Source: Odontocerum albicorne (Eukaryota > Arthropoda > Insecta > Trichoptera > Odontoceridae). Taken from it: DNA of 64,000 bases. Below the pieces are notes generated by a model. That model ran no database searches, had not been told where the DNA came from, and saw only the letters and a list, made by a program, of their open reading frames with translations. The stretch is from positions 41,351,234 through 41,415,233 of the forward strand of contig OX463849.1 in assembly GCA_949825065.1 (NCBI GenBank). Direction: 5' to 3'. Below, one piece after another: positions 11,340-22,729 of this stretch. A program made the position numbers and the translations under genes. Each line of letters begins with the position of its first letter. The first letter of the stretch is position 1.

Positions 11340-11820
11340 TAAGTTTTCGTATATTCGTTTAGCCATTCTCCTCGCCTTCTACACATCCGTCATCCTTTCA
11401 AAATTTCACTCACCTTTTCACTTTCATTTACTGTCATATTTTTATCGGTCTTCTTCTTCCACCACAATCCCCACTTATGCTTGCATAGTAAATTTGTTTA
11501 CCCATCCATTTAACATCTCCAAACCACCTTAATGTGCTCTTTTTCACCCTACTTAATAGTTTTAAGTTTACATTCATCCTCAATAATTCAATTTATCATT
11601 AAATTAAATTTACATACCATTACGCTCTTTCCTTGTCGAGGTAGGCAGAAGGGCTGAGCGCCTTACGTACTTAGCCTCTTCTACATTCATATACCTTCCA
11701 TACAACTACAATTTCTCTGACTTTATACCTTTCTTCTTTAAAAATATCATTCACTTGATCCGTTCATACTTTCTTTGGTCTTCCTCTTACACGCCCTCCA
11801 CTCATATTTTTGTTTATTGT
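11340..11820 (-). mobile_element. LINE-E relic, RT C-terminal region
   Basis: The minus strand gives the same R..R.VW(T/L)DQVND.F.EE..K..R block as the other LINE-E copies, with RRPR-like upstream pieces. The direct plus-strand marker is tcttcctcttacacgccct, shared with 20380-20860. The copy is highly degraded. Confidence 0.6.
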
Positions 11821-12004
11821 TTATAAAAATAACTTATGATTTTAGTGTTAATTCATTTGTTTATCAGAAACGGATAGATTATGAAAAAACGAATAAAAAA
11901 TGCCTTGAGGCTTTATATGTGCAAAAATAATCCAGTCCATGTTCTACATGTTTTGAGTATTTTTTAATGGTTCTTCACCTAAATTTACGTGTTTATAGCC
12001 AGTG

Positions 12005-12838
12005 AGCAATGATATATTGGTGTCTTGTTCCACAGCAATCTCGCTGGTCCTCACAAAGAAGTTATGTGCAACTCAGCTTATAAAACTCCAGGATTTGTAA
12101 TGAGAATCTCTAAGTCGTTTGAAAACCAATTGGTGCTCAAAACGTTGTTTAATTCATTGATTCGTAGCAAACTAGAAAGCAATGCTTGCATTTGGAGCCC
12201 GGTGGGGGCGCAGAACTCGCTCATGGTGGAGAAAGTACAAAAAAAATATCTACGATATCTCTATATGAGAGAGTTCGGTGTCTATCCATGGCTTTATCCT
12301 ACTCAGTTTCTGCTGGGCATGCTCGGGTATAACTCCTTGAGCGTAAGAAGAGATCTGCGTCTCCTGGTATACGTTATCAAACTCGTTCGAGGAGTTGTGA
12401 GCTGTCCAGCATTATTACAAAGATTATCGTTAAATGTTCCTAACAATTACACTAGACTGCGCCGGCAAGAACTGTTCTCAATAACATATGCAAGAACGGG
12501 TCTTCCAGCCGCTATGCCTGTTGGAAGGGCCTTCACGCTTCTGAACGGGACTGCTTCGGATATTGACATATTTCATATCACATTACCAAAAGCAAAAGTA
12601 AATTTTCTTCTAAGATTGAGCGCGTTAGAAAGCACTCATCAACGTACTTAAGTGACTGTGAATATATGTGTATCACATGTTTGTGTGTATATACTCGTAT
12701 GTATGCATATGCATTATTTATTATTTTATATAATTTAAAAAAAAAATTCTATGTAATTTTTCTTCTGTTTTAATGTCGTATTTTTCAAAGTAATTGGGCT
12801 AAGCCTGTTTGGAAAAAATAAATAAATAAATATTGATT
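12005..12838 (+). mobile_element. CR1/jockey-like LINE, RT C-terminus (long open frame) and 3' UTR
   Basis: An uninterrupted frame at 12025-12651 encodes the thumb and C-terminal part of a non-LTR reverse transcriptase: GFVMRISK, LFNSLIRSKLE, a CIWSP motif and VQKKYLRYLY, followed by a long unnamed C-terminal part. The upstream palm (FADD) is missing, so the copy is 5' truncated. The 3' UTR contains attgggctaagcctgttt and ends in an aataaataaataaat tail. A near-identical copy is at 57180-57775 and an older one at 48690-49262. The open frame suggests a young copy, but it is not a complete protein. Confidence 0.85.
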
Positions 12839-12924
12839 ATGTTCATTGAGAATATGTACTAGAAGCACAATCGCAAGAGTAATCTCTTGTTATAAAAAAA
12901 AAAAAATGTGAAAACATAACGTTT

Positions 12925-13593
12925 GGGCTTATATGAAATGATTTTTTCATGAAAAGCACATTTAACATACGAGTATTGATATTTTTTCATATAAATGGGT
13001 TTATATGAAATGATTATCAATTATTTTTTCATGAAAAGCACATTTAATATATTGATATTTTTTCATATAAATGGGTTTATATGAAATGATTGTCAATGAT
13101 TTTTTCATGAAAAGCACATTTAATATATTGATATTTTTTCATATAAATGGGTTTATATGAAATGATTGTCAATGATTTTTTCATGAAAAGCACATTTAAT
13201 ATATTGATATTTTTTCATATAAATGGGTTTATATGAAATGATTGTCAATGATTTTTTCATGAAAAGCACATTTAATATATTGATATTTTTTCATATAAAT
13301 GGGTTTATATGAAATGATTGTCAATGATTTTTTCATGAAAAGCACATTTAATATATTGATATTTTTTCATATAAATGGGTTTATATGAAATGATTGTCAA
13401 TGATTTTTTCATGAAAAGCACATTTAATATATTGATATTTTTTCATATAAATGGGTTTATATGAAATGATTGTCAATGATTTTTTCATGAAAAGCACATT
13501 TAATATATTGATATTTTTTCATATAAATGGGTTTATATGAAATGATTGTCAATGATTTTTTCATGAAAAGCACATTTAACATATTGATATAAA
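12925..13593. repeat. 76-bp satellite array, about nine units
   Basis: The unit begins gggtttatatgaaatgattg and includes ttttttcatgaaaagcacat. Internal units are nearly identical, while the first and last carry deletions. Each unit has an 11-bp inverted repeat (tttcatataaa / tttatatgaaa around tggg), so single strands could fold. Confidence 0.95.
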
Positions 13594-14599
13594 TGATTTA
13601 TGCATACTCATCAAATATTTCCTATAAAATAAAAAATGGGTTTTGAAGCTAGATTTTTTTTTTGTGTATCAAAGTGTAAAGCGCAAACTATATCATCACT
13701 TTTTATTGTATCAATACATTTTATTGTAGCTATACATTTGCGGAATTCCGTATTACAATATTTATTCTTAAATTAATTTATTATTCCACTAATAAAATTA
13801 ATGACAGCGACACATGTTTCTGCCTCTGCGAGAGCCTCGTGATGGAAAGCAGAAAAACGTGTTGTGGCGATTAATATAATAACAAAGTAATTTATTACTA
13901 ATTATTCTATATAATAATATCATCACAGTTTAAACGAAATCACAGAAGAGTATTTTTTTTAAGCTTTTGCACATTTAAATAACCACAATAAAAATGATTA
14001 AAAAATACGTATTGAAATAAATCCTTTTTTTTGTTTTCGAAATATTAAAAACCACATTTCTGAATTCGTTTTTTCCAAAGCATTTTGCGATAATTTTCAA
14101 CTGAAGTCAAAAAGTTGACGACCTGAACTAGTTATAGTGTGTATGGACAGATACCTGATGACCGCGAAAGATACTTGATAATCGCGGGATATTAAATTTT
14201 TAACATTTCAGATTATAACCAAACAACACTTCTTATATCTTGTCTAGTTAATATATTACTATGGATAGAGGTACATTATTTTAACTGTAACATCACTTAA
14301 CCGTGTGGTGGACGTGGTATCTGTCAATCACGTTTTAACATGTTGAGACCGGATTTTTATTTATCGTAATGAAGATCTACCTCTTTAATATATGAACCTT
14401 TTAAGTTGTGTATAATACCGAATATTTTTCGTGGTAACAGAAACTAACTCGATTGCGTTGATTTTGAAAACGTAATAACTCATATTTACATTAAACAGAG
14501 ATGTTGCTGGCTCCGCTTTCCTTGACGACGTAACATATATGTACATTTTACTTTATGTAAGTATATATTTATGTTAATTCAATATAAGCATAGCTTCAT
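13594..14599. other. AT-rich intergenic stretch
   Basis: No coding frame, SINE or LINE end is supported. Confidence 0.5.
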
Positions 14600-14890
14600 A
14601 TTGAGCGTCTCATATTGTTAAACAAAACCTCAATCCCACCACAGTGTGAATCTGATTACCATAGTGATAGGTGACTGAACCAAAACAGAAGCCCTTAATG
14701 ACCTCTGCTGATGTCTTTATTGTCGGCCGTTCCGTACAGCTCCTGAATTGTGGGCTGTGGGGTATAATACTTATTTGGAAATGACCGTGCTGAACTGTCA
14801 GCGTTGCGCCCTGAAAGTGACCGAAGTCACTATTTAGCCTGCACCAGGACATGAGTTATTTCCTCGCCCATCAATCCTCGTCTCTTTATT
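14600..14890. other. GC-elevated unique patch
   Basis: The core at about 14640-14880 is richer in GC, with words such as ttgtcggccgttccgtacag. The longest frame is 80 codons (minus, 14610-14852) without recognisable motifs. It is a single copy in the window and a candidate conserved noncoding element. Confidence 0.3.
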
Positions 14891-15434
14891 CCAACTTATT
14901 GCATCGATTTGAATGGGAAAGGGTGAACTGGCAGAAAAAGTGACGAGGGTATTTTATTCGCTACAATTAAATTAACAGTTAATAATAGTTTTGATGAAAG
15001 TGTGTTAAAAATAATTGGCGTGTTGTAGAAAAGTGAACTTATAGTAATCGAAAAATTGTATACTTTATATTTTACAGTCTGATTATCAATGCTAAACCAT
15101 AGTTTACTTTATTGAATAATTTATTTTGAACGTAATACTTGACACTTTATTAGTCCCATTGTAAATTTTTACTTAATTTAAAACTCAAGAGTTCCTGATC
15201 TATTAAGGTATTCTTAAAACTTTTAAAATATGCCCCCAATAAATATAAATAACCCTTTAAATATATTTAAAATTAAACCCCGATGTTTTGGAGGACCAGC
15301 ATGACGACCTCCGTATTGCAAAGATAATTAATTCTTGCGAAGGATTTTTAGTTACTCTAAAATAAAATACGTTCCAAAATCACAGATATACGAGAAATAA
15401 AAAAATAATTGCATTTCTTAGACGACTTAAGGAT
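14891..15434. other. AT-rich intergenic stretch
   Basis: Nothing recognised. Confidence 0.5.
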
Positions 15435-15612
15435 AAAATCTTGGTTTTTCAACTCGAGAGATTCCCGTTGAAACCCAGATTAAAAAAAAAACGACTTTTG
15501 TCTGATTTTCACATCTGGCCTCTTTAAGATCTTTCTGTTTGGTTGAAAGAGATGCTTCGTGGAAATATGCCCTCCAGATTTAACTGTATACAACGAAAGT
15601 GTAATAAAATAC
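15435..15612 (+). repeat. SINE-B copy 2 (head truncated)
   Basis: It matches the family from the region after the A box: ttgaaacccagatt, then ggttgaaagagat, and the terminal aacgaaagtgtaataaaata. The A-box part is missing. Confidence 0.75.
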
Positions 15613-16049
15613 AAGACACATACGTCGAGAGCCATTATCAGCCTCACATATAAATTAAGTGGTCCTAAGACTAAATGTCCTATTTGAAAAAATTAACTCT
15701 TTTTAAATATGCTTATGAGTTAAGTCCGCTCCTGTATCATATATTTCACCACCAGAGAACAAGTAGAGACATGTTACCAAAAAATTATAAATATTTTGGG
15801 TGGCATACTTTGTTTTACCTCGCAGTGATCTTTTTTTTTTTTTTAAATAAAATGGTAAAAACAATAAACACTTTAAATTTAAAAAAATATTCTACTCAGT
15901 ATACACTTTTATTATTTAGTAATTTATGAATTGTAAGGTTGAAACGTATTTCGAAACCTATGAAAGAAAAATTCTCCACGAAATATAAGGTCCGATTTGT
16001 GACAATGGCATGTGGAGACAAATGCACAACGATTAACTTTCCATCCTGT
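15613..16049. other. AT-rich spacer with an unrecognised 84-codon frame
   Basis: The frame at 15675-15929 is low complexity with no domain. Probably chance. Confidence 0.4.
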
Positions 16050-16600
16050 ATGACGAAGATACTTAAGTAAGAATGATTGACATTACTACTAGTATGCCGC
16101 GCTGGCTAGAACATTGATGTCACCGAATGAGAAGACTCCGATTCTACAAATAAGGTTCAAGTCAGCGATTCAAGTGGAGGCAAGAGATTGAGTAGACCGA
16201 AATATCATAGGATTAATAATTCAAGGGACACTTTGCACTACGGATGTTAGTAACTGGTGGAGGGGTGCTACTGATAGAAACAAGCGCTAAAACCCTGATT
16301 CACCTAGATTCATTACCAGGCTACCTAGATTAATTCTTGGTTGTAGTGCTGATGATAATGTTACTTCTCGTGTTGAATAACAAAGATTGATTATTCCGTA
16401 TAAATTCAATACGGCGGGGTATTATGACAAGACTTTTGCCATTACTAGTTCTGGGGTGTGGAATGGTTGACCTGTCTTAGTGTTAGATATATAGATGGTT
16501 AGTTAGATCTTAGTGTTAGATATATACGTGTGCAGCTTTAGGAAGCACTTGAAGACAGCCTTTTTTGGGAGGTCTTATAAAAAATATGATCATATATAAA
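16050..16600 (+). mobile_element. Two joined LINE relics
   Basis: At about 16090-16280 the plus strand gives MPRWLEH.. and a later WWRGATDRNK-like block, the end of an RT ORF. From 16300 another frame gives RLPRLILGC, VTSRVE, then SSGVWNG and SFRKHLKTAFFG. This is the closing part of a CR1/I-like RT ORF (typical FK..LK..LF ending). Stops throughout. The order suggests one insertion next to, or into, another. Confidence 0.55.
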
Positions 16601-16739
16601 CACTGCACATACACAGTACTCTACACATAAAGCCGTATGTATTACTATCACATATCGAAAGATCCTCAAAGGTTTATTTGTAGTTGGTTTTCCTTTGGTA
16701 AGTTTTCTGTGGTTTTCTTACGAAATATTTTTTACATAT

Positions 16740-16918
16740 TTATTTTTTTATTTATTTATTTTACACATGACAATAAATATACATAATTTGCAAAAAAAAA
16801 AACAACAGGTAATTAAATTTGGACTCACAATTTTAATGGATCTGGGTTTGTTGCCTTTCATTTGTCGTGTCCCCAGTAAACTAGACTTTTACCTGTATCT
16901 CTCTGAGGACAATATGTA
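16740..16918 (-). mobile_element. LINE-D 3' tail (copy 2)
   Basis: It matches 9982-10152, with the tttatttatttatt tail at the left and the conserved words ggatctgggtttgttgcctt and cgtgtccccagtaaactag at the right. No ORF remains. Confidence 0.65.
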
Positions 16919-16989
16919 GATGCGAAGAAGAACGTAATCTTATGGCCGCAGTCACCACCTTCCTATCCTTACACTCAACTTATTTCATT

Positions 16990-17095
16990 TTTTGTAATAT
17001 TTTTGATCTATCAATACGAGTGAATTCGATTCCCGAGTTAGGGCGCCTTTAGGAGAGCCTGTTTTCTAAACGACGCTATATAAATTGTCATTTTA
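16990..17095 (+). repeat. SINE-C copy 1
   Basis: It contains a B-box-like gaattcgattcccgagttag, then ggcgcctttaggagagcctg and cgacgctatataaat. The same blocks are at 22287-22395 and, reversed, at 26877-26990. It is a short dispersed family with a tRNA-like B box. Confidence 0.6.
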
Positions 17096-17159
17096 TTATT
17101 AAAGAAATTTGATTCAATGAGTTCTGTCTAAATCAACATTTTAATAATCTTCATTCATT

Positions 17160-17470
17160 CACCCTGTCGTGTAGCTCATGACTGATCATCGTGACTCCTA
17201 TGATAACTCCACAGCTCGAAGGGCAGTTGTTAAGGGTAGTCCAGTTAGGAGAATTAATTGGTCAGTCCAACGCATTGAGATTTTTCCTCTTGTGATTTGA
17301 GTAACCACAAATCTCTCCAAACTGTCTTCTTGGCCACGAGCAATGTGCCCAAAAAATCGTAGGACTCGTCGAAGGCATATTGTTGACAATCTGTCGGTGG
17401 TTTTCAGTTCTTCGAGAATGGAGACATTAGTTCGCCTTGCTATCCATGGAATTCATAACATCTTTTTTTA
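17160..17470 (-). mobile_element. RTE-like LINE relic with RILRFFGHIAR block
   Basis: The minus-strand frame (17198-17389 and upstream) reads RTNVSILEELK, RVLRFFGHIARG, LERFVVTQI and MRWTDQ. This is the conserved segment downstream of the RT domain in RTE-like LINEs common in insects. The palm is absent and the frame closes early. Confidence 0.75.
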
Positions 17471-18228
17471 ATAATCTTATGTAAATTATATTTAGCTTCG
17501 AGATACCCCAAGTTCCCCCATTGAAACTTATCTTGCTCCCTGCTAAATATATTTACGCCACTCTCGTTCCAGCGCCACATAAAAACATCGCATGTATCCC
17601 TGGCTATTACCACACACTTCTAGCGCTCTAAAATCGCCTCTACATTGTAAAGTCTCTCGGAAGTCCGACTTGGGAATCGTAAATATCTGACAGTTTATGA
17701 TTATCATGGAATATTTTGTGTCCCTCCATCTCTTGCATCACGTCAGGCAGTAAATATGTTATGTTTGAGGAGTTTATTATTAAGTTCATGATGCGAAATC
17801 ATAATATGCGACAGCTTATTGCTTGCTCTTCTGAGATTTAAATGATGCTAAGACAGAAATAATTATAATCATAGGTTTCGGCCTTGACTTTATGAAACTT
17901 TATGTTTGAATTATAATAACTACTCAGATCAATCCGGAACGCTCTGAAGTTCGTCCAAAGTGAAAACAAATTGTAAAATCTAAAGAACAGATGTCGCCCA
18001 AATAGCACTTTATTTTGCGAAACGATAATATAATATAATATGTAAAAAGTTTTCTAATTAATTCAGTGATTCCCTAGTCCTTTAATTTATTAAAATATTT
18101 CTTATTACAAGAGGTAAGCTTTCAAAGGTTCAAATCAACAATAATCGATCGGCTAAGTTGGATTTGACAAAAATCTTTCTGATATTATATTCATAGATCA
18201 AGGTACATTTTTGTTTTCAATGAATAAT
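17471..18228. other. AT-rich intergenic stretch
   Basis: Nothing recognised. Confidence 0.5.
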
Positions 18229-18427
18229 ACGACCTCCGTGGCTTAGTTGGTAAGACGCTTGTCTACCAATCCGGGACTTGCGGGCTAAATTTTCATTGTA
18301 ACCAGATTTAAAAAAAACTATTCCAATCTGGTTTACACTAAGACTTCTTAAACATATTTCTATAATAGTTGGTTGAGAGAGATTGCTAGATGGTAATAAG
18401 ACCGCCAAAATGTACTTGTAATAAAAA
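18229..18427 (+). repeat. SINE-B copy 3
   Basis: The head gacctccgtggcttagttgg is followed by taagacgcttgtctaccaat. The B box is eroded. The body has ggttgagagagattgctaga, and the tail is lost after tgtaataaaa. Confidence 0.75.
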
Positions 18428-19054
18428 GGAAGGTTTTTTTTATTAAATTTTATATATTTGTTTTTCTATTGAAATAATGCGTAACCCTTAAACATATTTA
18501 AAGAAGACCATTAATAAATATTAGTTGCAACCCTTGAAATATTCACGGAAGTAAAACAAATTCTACATTTATGAAAATATATATTCATAAATAAAAAAAA
18601 TGTTAATATGTATCATTTATACACCGTCCCCTTTTACACCGGTTCAAAAATTGTTAGATAGGTATTTAAAATTCGTTCAGTATCACGGACCCACCGAGAT
18701 TCAAATTTCGAATTACTTTCGGAGAGAATCCAAGTATTTCTCTCTCGTTCTGTTGTATTCAAAATTCAATTCTCGTATTATTTTTTTGACAGCAACCATC
18801 GTATGGGTTTTGGCCTATTTATACTATGATAGTACATTCGCAAAAACTTTGTTGGATGTCAGAAAAAATATTTTCTTCTATTGTTTTATAATGGTAGTTT
18901 AAATAGTCCTCGCTGTAGACGAATTTCCAAGTTTTTCAGTAAATGTATGCATTCTTTGCTTCTTCCTCATTTATTATTCACGATTTTTGATATGAGTGCC
19001 TAGTCCTAAAGTACAACATCTGAATCTGACAGTCTATTACAAATATAATGATTT
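18428..19054. other. AT-rich spacer with an unrecognised 100-codon frame
   Basis: The frame at 18600-18902 has no recognisable domain, and its codon content follows local AT bias. Confidence 0.4.
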
Positions 19055-19163
19055 TTTGTGCTCCTCTGAAGATGAGGTGCAAGCCTTGAAACCGGTAGGG
19101 TTGTGCCGTTATAAAAAAAGTGGAATAAACAGTGTTTGATAAAATAAATTACAATGTCTTTAA
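19055..19163 (+). mobile_element. Penelope-like terminal repeat (right half) with hammerhead-like core
   Basis: It carries ctctgaagatgaggtg, gccttgaaaccggtag, ttgtgccgtt and aaagtggaataaacagtgtt, the terminal repeat also found at 49263-49490, 54740-54856 and 59358-59468. The core CTGAAGA (19066-19072), GAAA (19088-19091) and a GTT (19108-19110) sit in hammerhead order. The repeat continues at 19390, beyond the inserted MITE. Confidence 0.7.
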
Positions 19164-19385
19164 CCCTTCAGGCCCGTATGCCTAAAACATTTTTTCAGTC
19201 TCAGGGATGTTTAATTTTTTTTATGGTGATAAACTATTGCTCATATAAATAGATGATAAAACAGGGCACTGTTTTCGTCCACCCTTGTGTGGGATTTTTG
19301 GTGCGCGTGCGGTGCACGTCATACGTCCCTGTGGGGAGTTTTTGTTTTGATGCGCGTGCGGTGCACGTCATACGTGCCTGAAGGG
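19164..19385. mobile_element. TTAA-flanked MITE (piggyBac-type, family 1)
   Basis: The ends are cccttcaggcccgtatg and the complement of cccttcaggcacgtatg, forming a 17-bp terminal inverted repeat with one mismatch. TTAA flanks both sides (19160-19163 and 19386-19389). The host repeat uninterrupted at 49480-49515 shows a single TTAA at the same place, which confirms TTAA as the duplicated target. Inside is a repeated block, gcgcgtgcggtgcacgtcat, at about 19302 and 19351. There is no coding capacity. Confidence 0.88.
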
Positions 19386-19430
19386 TTAAACCTCCACAAC
19401 GTTAATGCCTTAACTATAAACAATATATAT
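19386..19430 (+). mobile_element. Penelope-like terminal repeat, remainder after the MITE
   Basis: Here the sequence after the MITE, acctccacaacgttaatgcc and ttaactataaac, matches 49491-49518. It is therefore the continuation of the repeat that starts at 19055. Confidence 0.75.
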
Positions 19431-19679
19431 ATAAATAGAATGATGATTTGAAAACAGTTACGTAAAATCTGCGCAATATGCTTACTTATACGAGTATTTG
19501 TTTTTTTTCCATAATTGTCTATTACGAATAGATATTATGAATTTGAAATGTGATTTAATTGTATATTCTCAGTTTAAAAAGATCCATGCAATGTCTAAAT
19601 TTACTTTTGCTACTTCTTAAACTTTTAAATCATGTATTTGTGTATATCTATATTTTACAGGCAGTAAGGTATCCAGATA
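19431..19679. other. AT-rich spacer
   Basis: Nothing recognised. Confidence 0.5.
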
Positions 19680-19975
19680 CTCTCTCTCCTATATAAACAT
19701 CACGTCTGATCTCAAACTATCACCACGTTCTGCTTTCCATCACTTCGAGTCGGTCGCAAATCTCATCTGCTTATCATGACAGCCATCACCTGGAAGTCGG
19801 ACCTTTGCCTCGTAAATATTACTCGGTTTATTCATCTCGCTGGAGATTTTATGACGGTGATATCTCTCACGTACCATTCGGTTTATTGATGGGACTGAGA
19901 TCACAATAATATGGGTGCCGTGGAGAATGCCAATCTTGGCCCTTGGTTGATTTTTCAATAAATCTCGTTGTCAAA
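19680..19975. other. GC-elevated unique patch
   Basis: The core at 19720-19960 is less AT-rich, with words such as cacctggaagtcggaccttt. The longest frame has 72 codons without motifs. A candidate conserved noncoding element, with no second copy in the window. Confidence 0.3.
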
Positions 19976-20379
19976 GGACTCTTCGATTAATTTATTCCCA
20001 TTATTCTTGGTGAAGAATTTCAGACTATTAGTGTCCTTTTTGTGATTTGTTTGTTTTCGTGGCAAAAAGTCTTCCTGAAATGCAGATTTTAAAATGTTGT
20101 ATTTAAATGAGGTTAGTTCTTAACATATTTTTTCAACAAAGAATTGAACAAAGGGATTTGGATAAATTGTAAAATATTTCAATTTTAAGTACATAGTTCG
20201 CCACGTATAATTTTTATAGATACGTAAATATAAATCGGCGAACAAAATAAAGTACGCATGAGTTTTTTTGCTTAATATTAAAAAAACTAAATATTGTTTA
20301 TTTCAACTATCTATTCATTTTTTTAATACTAATTAAAAAAAATGCGTACATACAAACCACCACAAAATTTCCCTGGTGG
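19976..20379. other. AT-rich intergenic stretch
   Basis: Nothing recognised. Confidence 0.5.
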
Positions 20380-20860
20380 AGGAGGCAAAGAGGACAGAGC
20401 GTCAGACTTTCCTATCTCGACACTCATATTTCTCTTCTGCCACATCCATACACCCCATAGAGTTTCTACGATTTCTCTTACGTATTACTTTTCCCTCTTT
20501 TAAAATATAATTTACTTGATCCAACCATACTTGCCTTGGTCTTCCTCTTCCACGCCTTCCACTTTCATTTGCACTGTTTATTCATGTTATTAGTATTTCT
20601 TCATTCATAAGTTTCTCTAGCCCAAACCATTCTGAGTGATCTTCTTCATCGTAGTCAACACATCGACCTTAAGTACACATTTATCCCTTTATCACTTCAT
20701 TTAGTATTTTCTTACATATTGTCACCCGTTCTATGTATTCTTCTAATTTCTACTGCATTATTCGGATCTTTTTACACGCATTTCTACTGCATTATTCGGA
20801 TGTTTTTACACGTTCACGTTTCACTCCTGTATATCAAAGTTGGCACCAAAATACTGTTGT
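20380..20860 (-). mobile_element. LINE-E relic
   Basis: The minus strand carries VPTLIYRSE (RT-proximal, near 20840), then SEWFGLEKLMNEE, GRGRPRQVWLDQVNYILKEG and RNRRNS, with stops between. It is the most readable LINE-E copy for gene order: YG(S)E block, WFG block, DQV..IL block. A small internal duplication (tttctactgcattattcgga, twice near 20745 and 20783) interrupts it. Confidence 0.7.
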
Positions 20861-21059
20861 GTGGACTTTCATCTTAGCAGATTTTGATACTGTCCGATAC
20901 GAGTATATATGTATGTTTTAGTGCCACCGTTATTCTATTTCTTTTCGCTACATGCCGTTCGATATCCATAATGACTATAATCTTACTTATTAAAAATCTA
21001 ATAAACTTAACGCTCTTTTGTATTGAGTATACGAGAACTTTCAAGTCAATGAAAGTTAA
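20861..21059. other. Spacer with a short dispersed word
   Basis: The stretch cttagcagattttgatactg near 20874 resembles 43279-43320, so a small dispersed repeat is likely. Otherwise unassigned. Confidence 0.4.
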
Positions 21060-21274
21060 CACTTGCCACCCTGTGATGGATAGCGAGTGGCCAAGAATTA
21101 TATTTTATTTGATTATTCGACGTTTTAATACATGATAAAAGGATTTTTATAGCTAATTACATAAAATTACCTAGCAGATTTTGCATAATTTAAATTTAAA
21201 ATATACGTTTTTCACTGACGCTTAGCGTCCAGCACCGTGGCTGGCGGAATTTTTTTAGCACAGTAAGGCAAGTG
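21060..21274. mobile_element. TTAA-flanked MITE (piggyBac-type, family 2, copy 1)
   Basis: The ends are cacttgccaccc and ggcaagtg, with TTAA immediately outside on both sides (21056-21059, 21275-21278). The second copy at 57832-58048 has the same ends and flanks. An internal palindrome gacgcttagcgtc sits near 21220. No frame is present. TTAA targets and short TIRs point to piggyBac-type mobilisation, which is an inference. Confidence 0.82.
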
Positions 21275-22286
21275 TTAATATAGTATAAATATAACTCGAG
21301 AAGTTGAGACTTCCGAAATGATTAGGTCACTAAGCAACGGTAGAGAATGAATTATTTATATTATATGAGATTATAAAAAAATTATCTAGAATTCAGATAT
21401 TTACATTCCAACCACCAGGTCCCTGTATTATGCACTCTCTAAAATATATATAACTAAATATATATTCTCGTTTTCCCTGCTAAATTGAGACCATAATAAA
21501 AGCTTAATGCGTAAACTGTAACGGGTAATGCGGCTGTAATTTTTAATGGACTAACCGAACAAGCCAACTTAGGGATAAATTGTCACACTAAATTCTCAAG
21601 CGATTGTTCCTTTGTAACTTTTAGTATTTAAACTTAATTTAAAAAGCCATATTGCGTTATCTAAATTTGGTCTAAACATAACTTCTATTTTCCATATCTT
21701 AGTTAAGAGACTCTTTTGTTTAAAAAACATTAAAATCCTTCCGTTATTTCAATATAATAGTCTCTTGTCTCTCGAGTTTACCTTACTTAATTAATGTTTC
21801 TGTGACGAGTACTTCAAAATGTTTTGGAAATCAATTAAGCTAGTATTTTTATGTGTTTATGGATCTCCATAAAGAAATCGAGAAGCTATCAATAGTTAAT
21901 TTGAATATACAATTTACTTAGTTTTAACCAAAATTAAGAATACTTATATATTTTTTCCAACTCACTTTTATAAAATCTTTGATTTTTTATTGATAATTTA
22001 TTCATTTTGATATTTTACGGTTGATTCAATTATTAAAATATAAAGAATCACAATATATATCACACTAATCAATCCAGTGACAAAAACCCGGCATTTTTAT
22101 AAATCAAAAACAACATATTGTAAAAATTTATCTCAAATAGACAAAATGTATCTAAAAAGCTAAATTACTACTGTAGATGTACAATTAATATAAATCCTTT
22201 CATTTTAATCAAAACCAAACAACAACAAATAATAATAAAAAATGGTATGCAAAATAATTTTTAGATACGTCGTATCTTTCACGTTT
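21275..22286. other. Very AT-rich intergenic stretch
   Basis: No frame above background and no repeat copy recognised. Confidence 0.5.
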
Positions 22287-22395
22287 TTTGTGTAATATTT
22301 TTAATCTGTCATTAATAGTGGGGTTGAATCCGAGTTAGAGCACCCTTAAGGACAGTCTGCTCTCTCAACGGCGCTATATAAATAATATTTTTATT
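22287..22395 (+). repeat. SINE-C copy 2
   Basis: It carries ttgaatccgagttagagcac, then ccttaaggacagtctgctct and cggcgctatataaat, aligned with 16990-17095. Confidence 0.6.
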
Positions 22396-22663
22396 ATATT
22401 TTAAGACGCCTTAATGATACATGAATAAATTTATTTTATTGAAATGCATAGCAAAAAAATGTTATCTTTTTCTTCACATTTTGGCTTTTAAAAAGTGATT
22501 TTTATCACTGTAGAAAGTCATATTACAAAGTTAAGGAAAAACCAGTTGTTAATATTTCAAGAAATATCAAATCATAAAAAAAACATTACAACTATATAGA
22601 CAAATTGATACCGAAAAAGGTCCAGCTGTTGTTTGAATGTTGTTGAGAAATGAAAAGTTGTCT

Positions 22664-22683
22664 TCCGTGGCCTAGTTATATTT
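22664..22683 (+). repeat. SINE-B copy 4, head fragment
   Basis: Only cttccgtggcctagtta is left, matching the SINE-B head. SINE-B 3' sequence reappears beyond the LINE, at 23324-23425. Confidence 0.5.
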
Positions 22684-22729
22684 ATTTTATTTTTTTCTAC
22701 ACATTATAATTAGTTTATGGTATATATCT

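Noticed and set aside
18600..18902. 100-codon ORF as a gene
   Set aside because: Composition follows local AT bias, with no domain, no splice context and no repeat or conservation evidence available.
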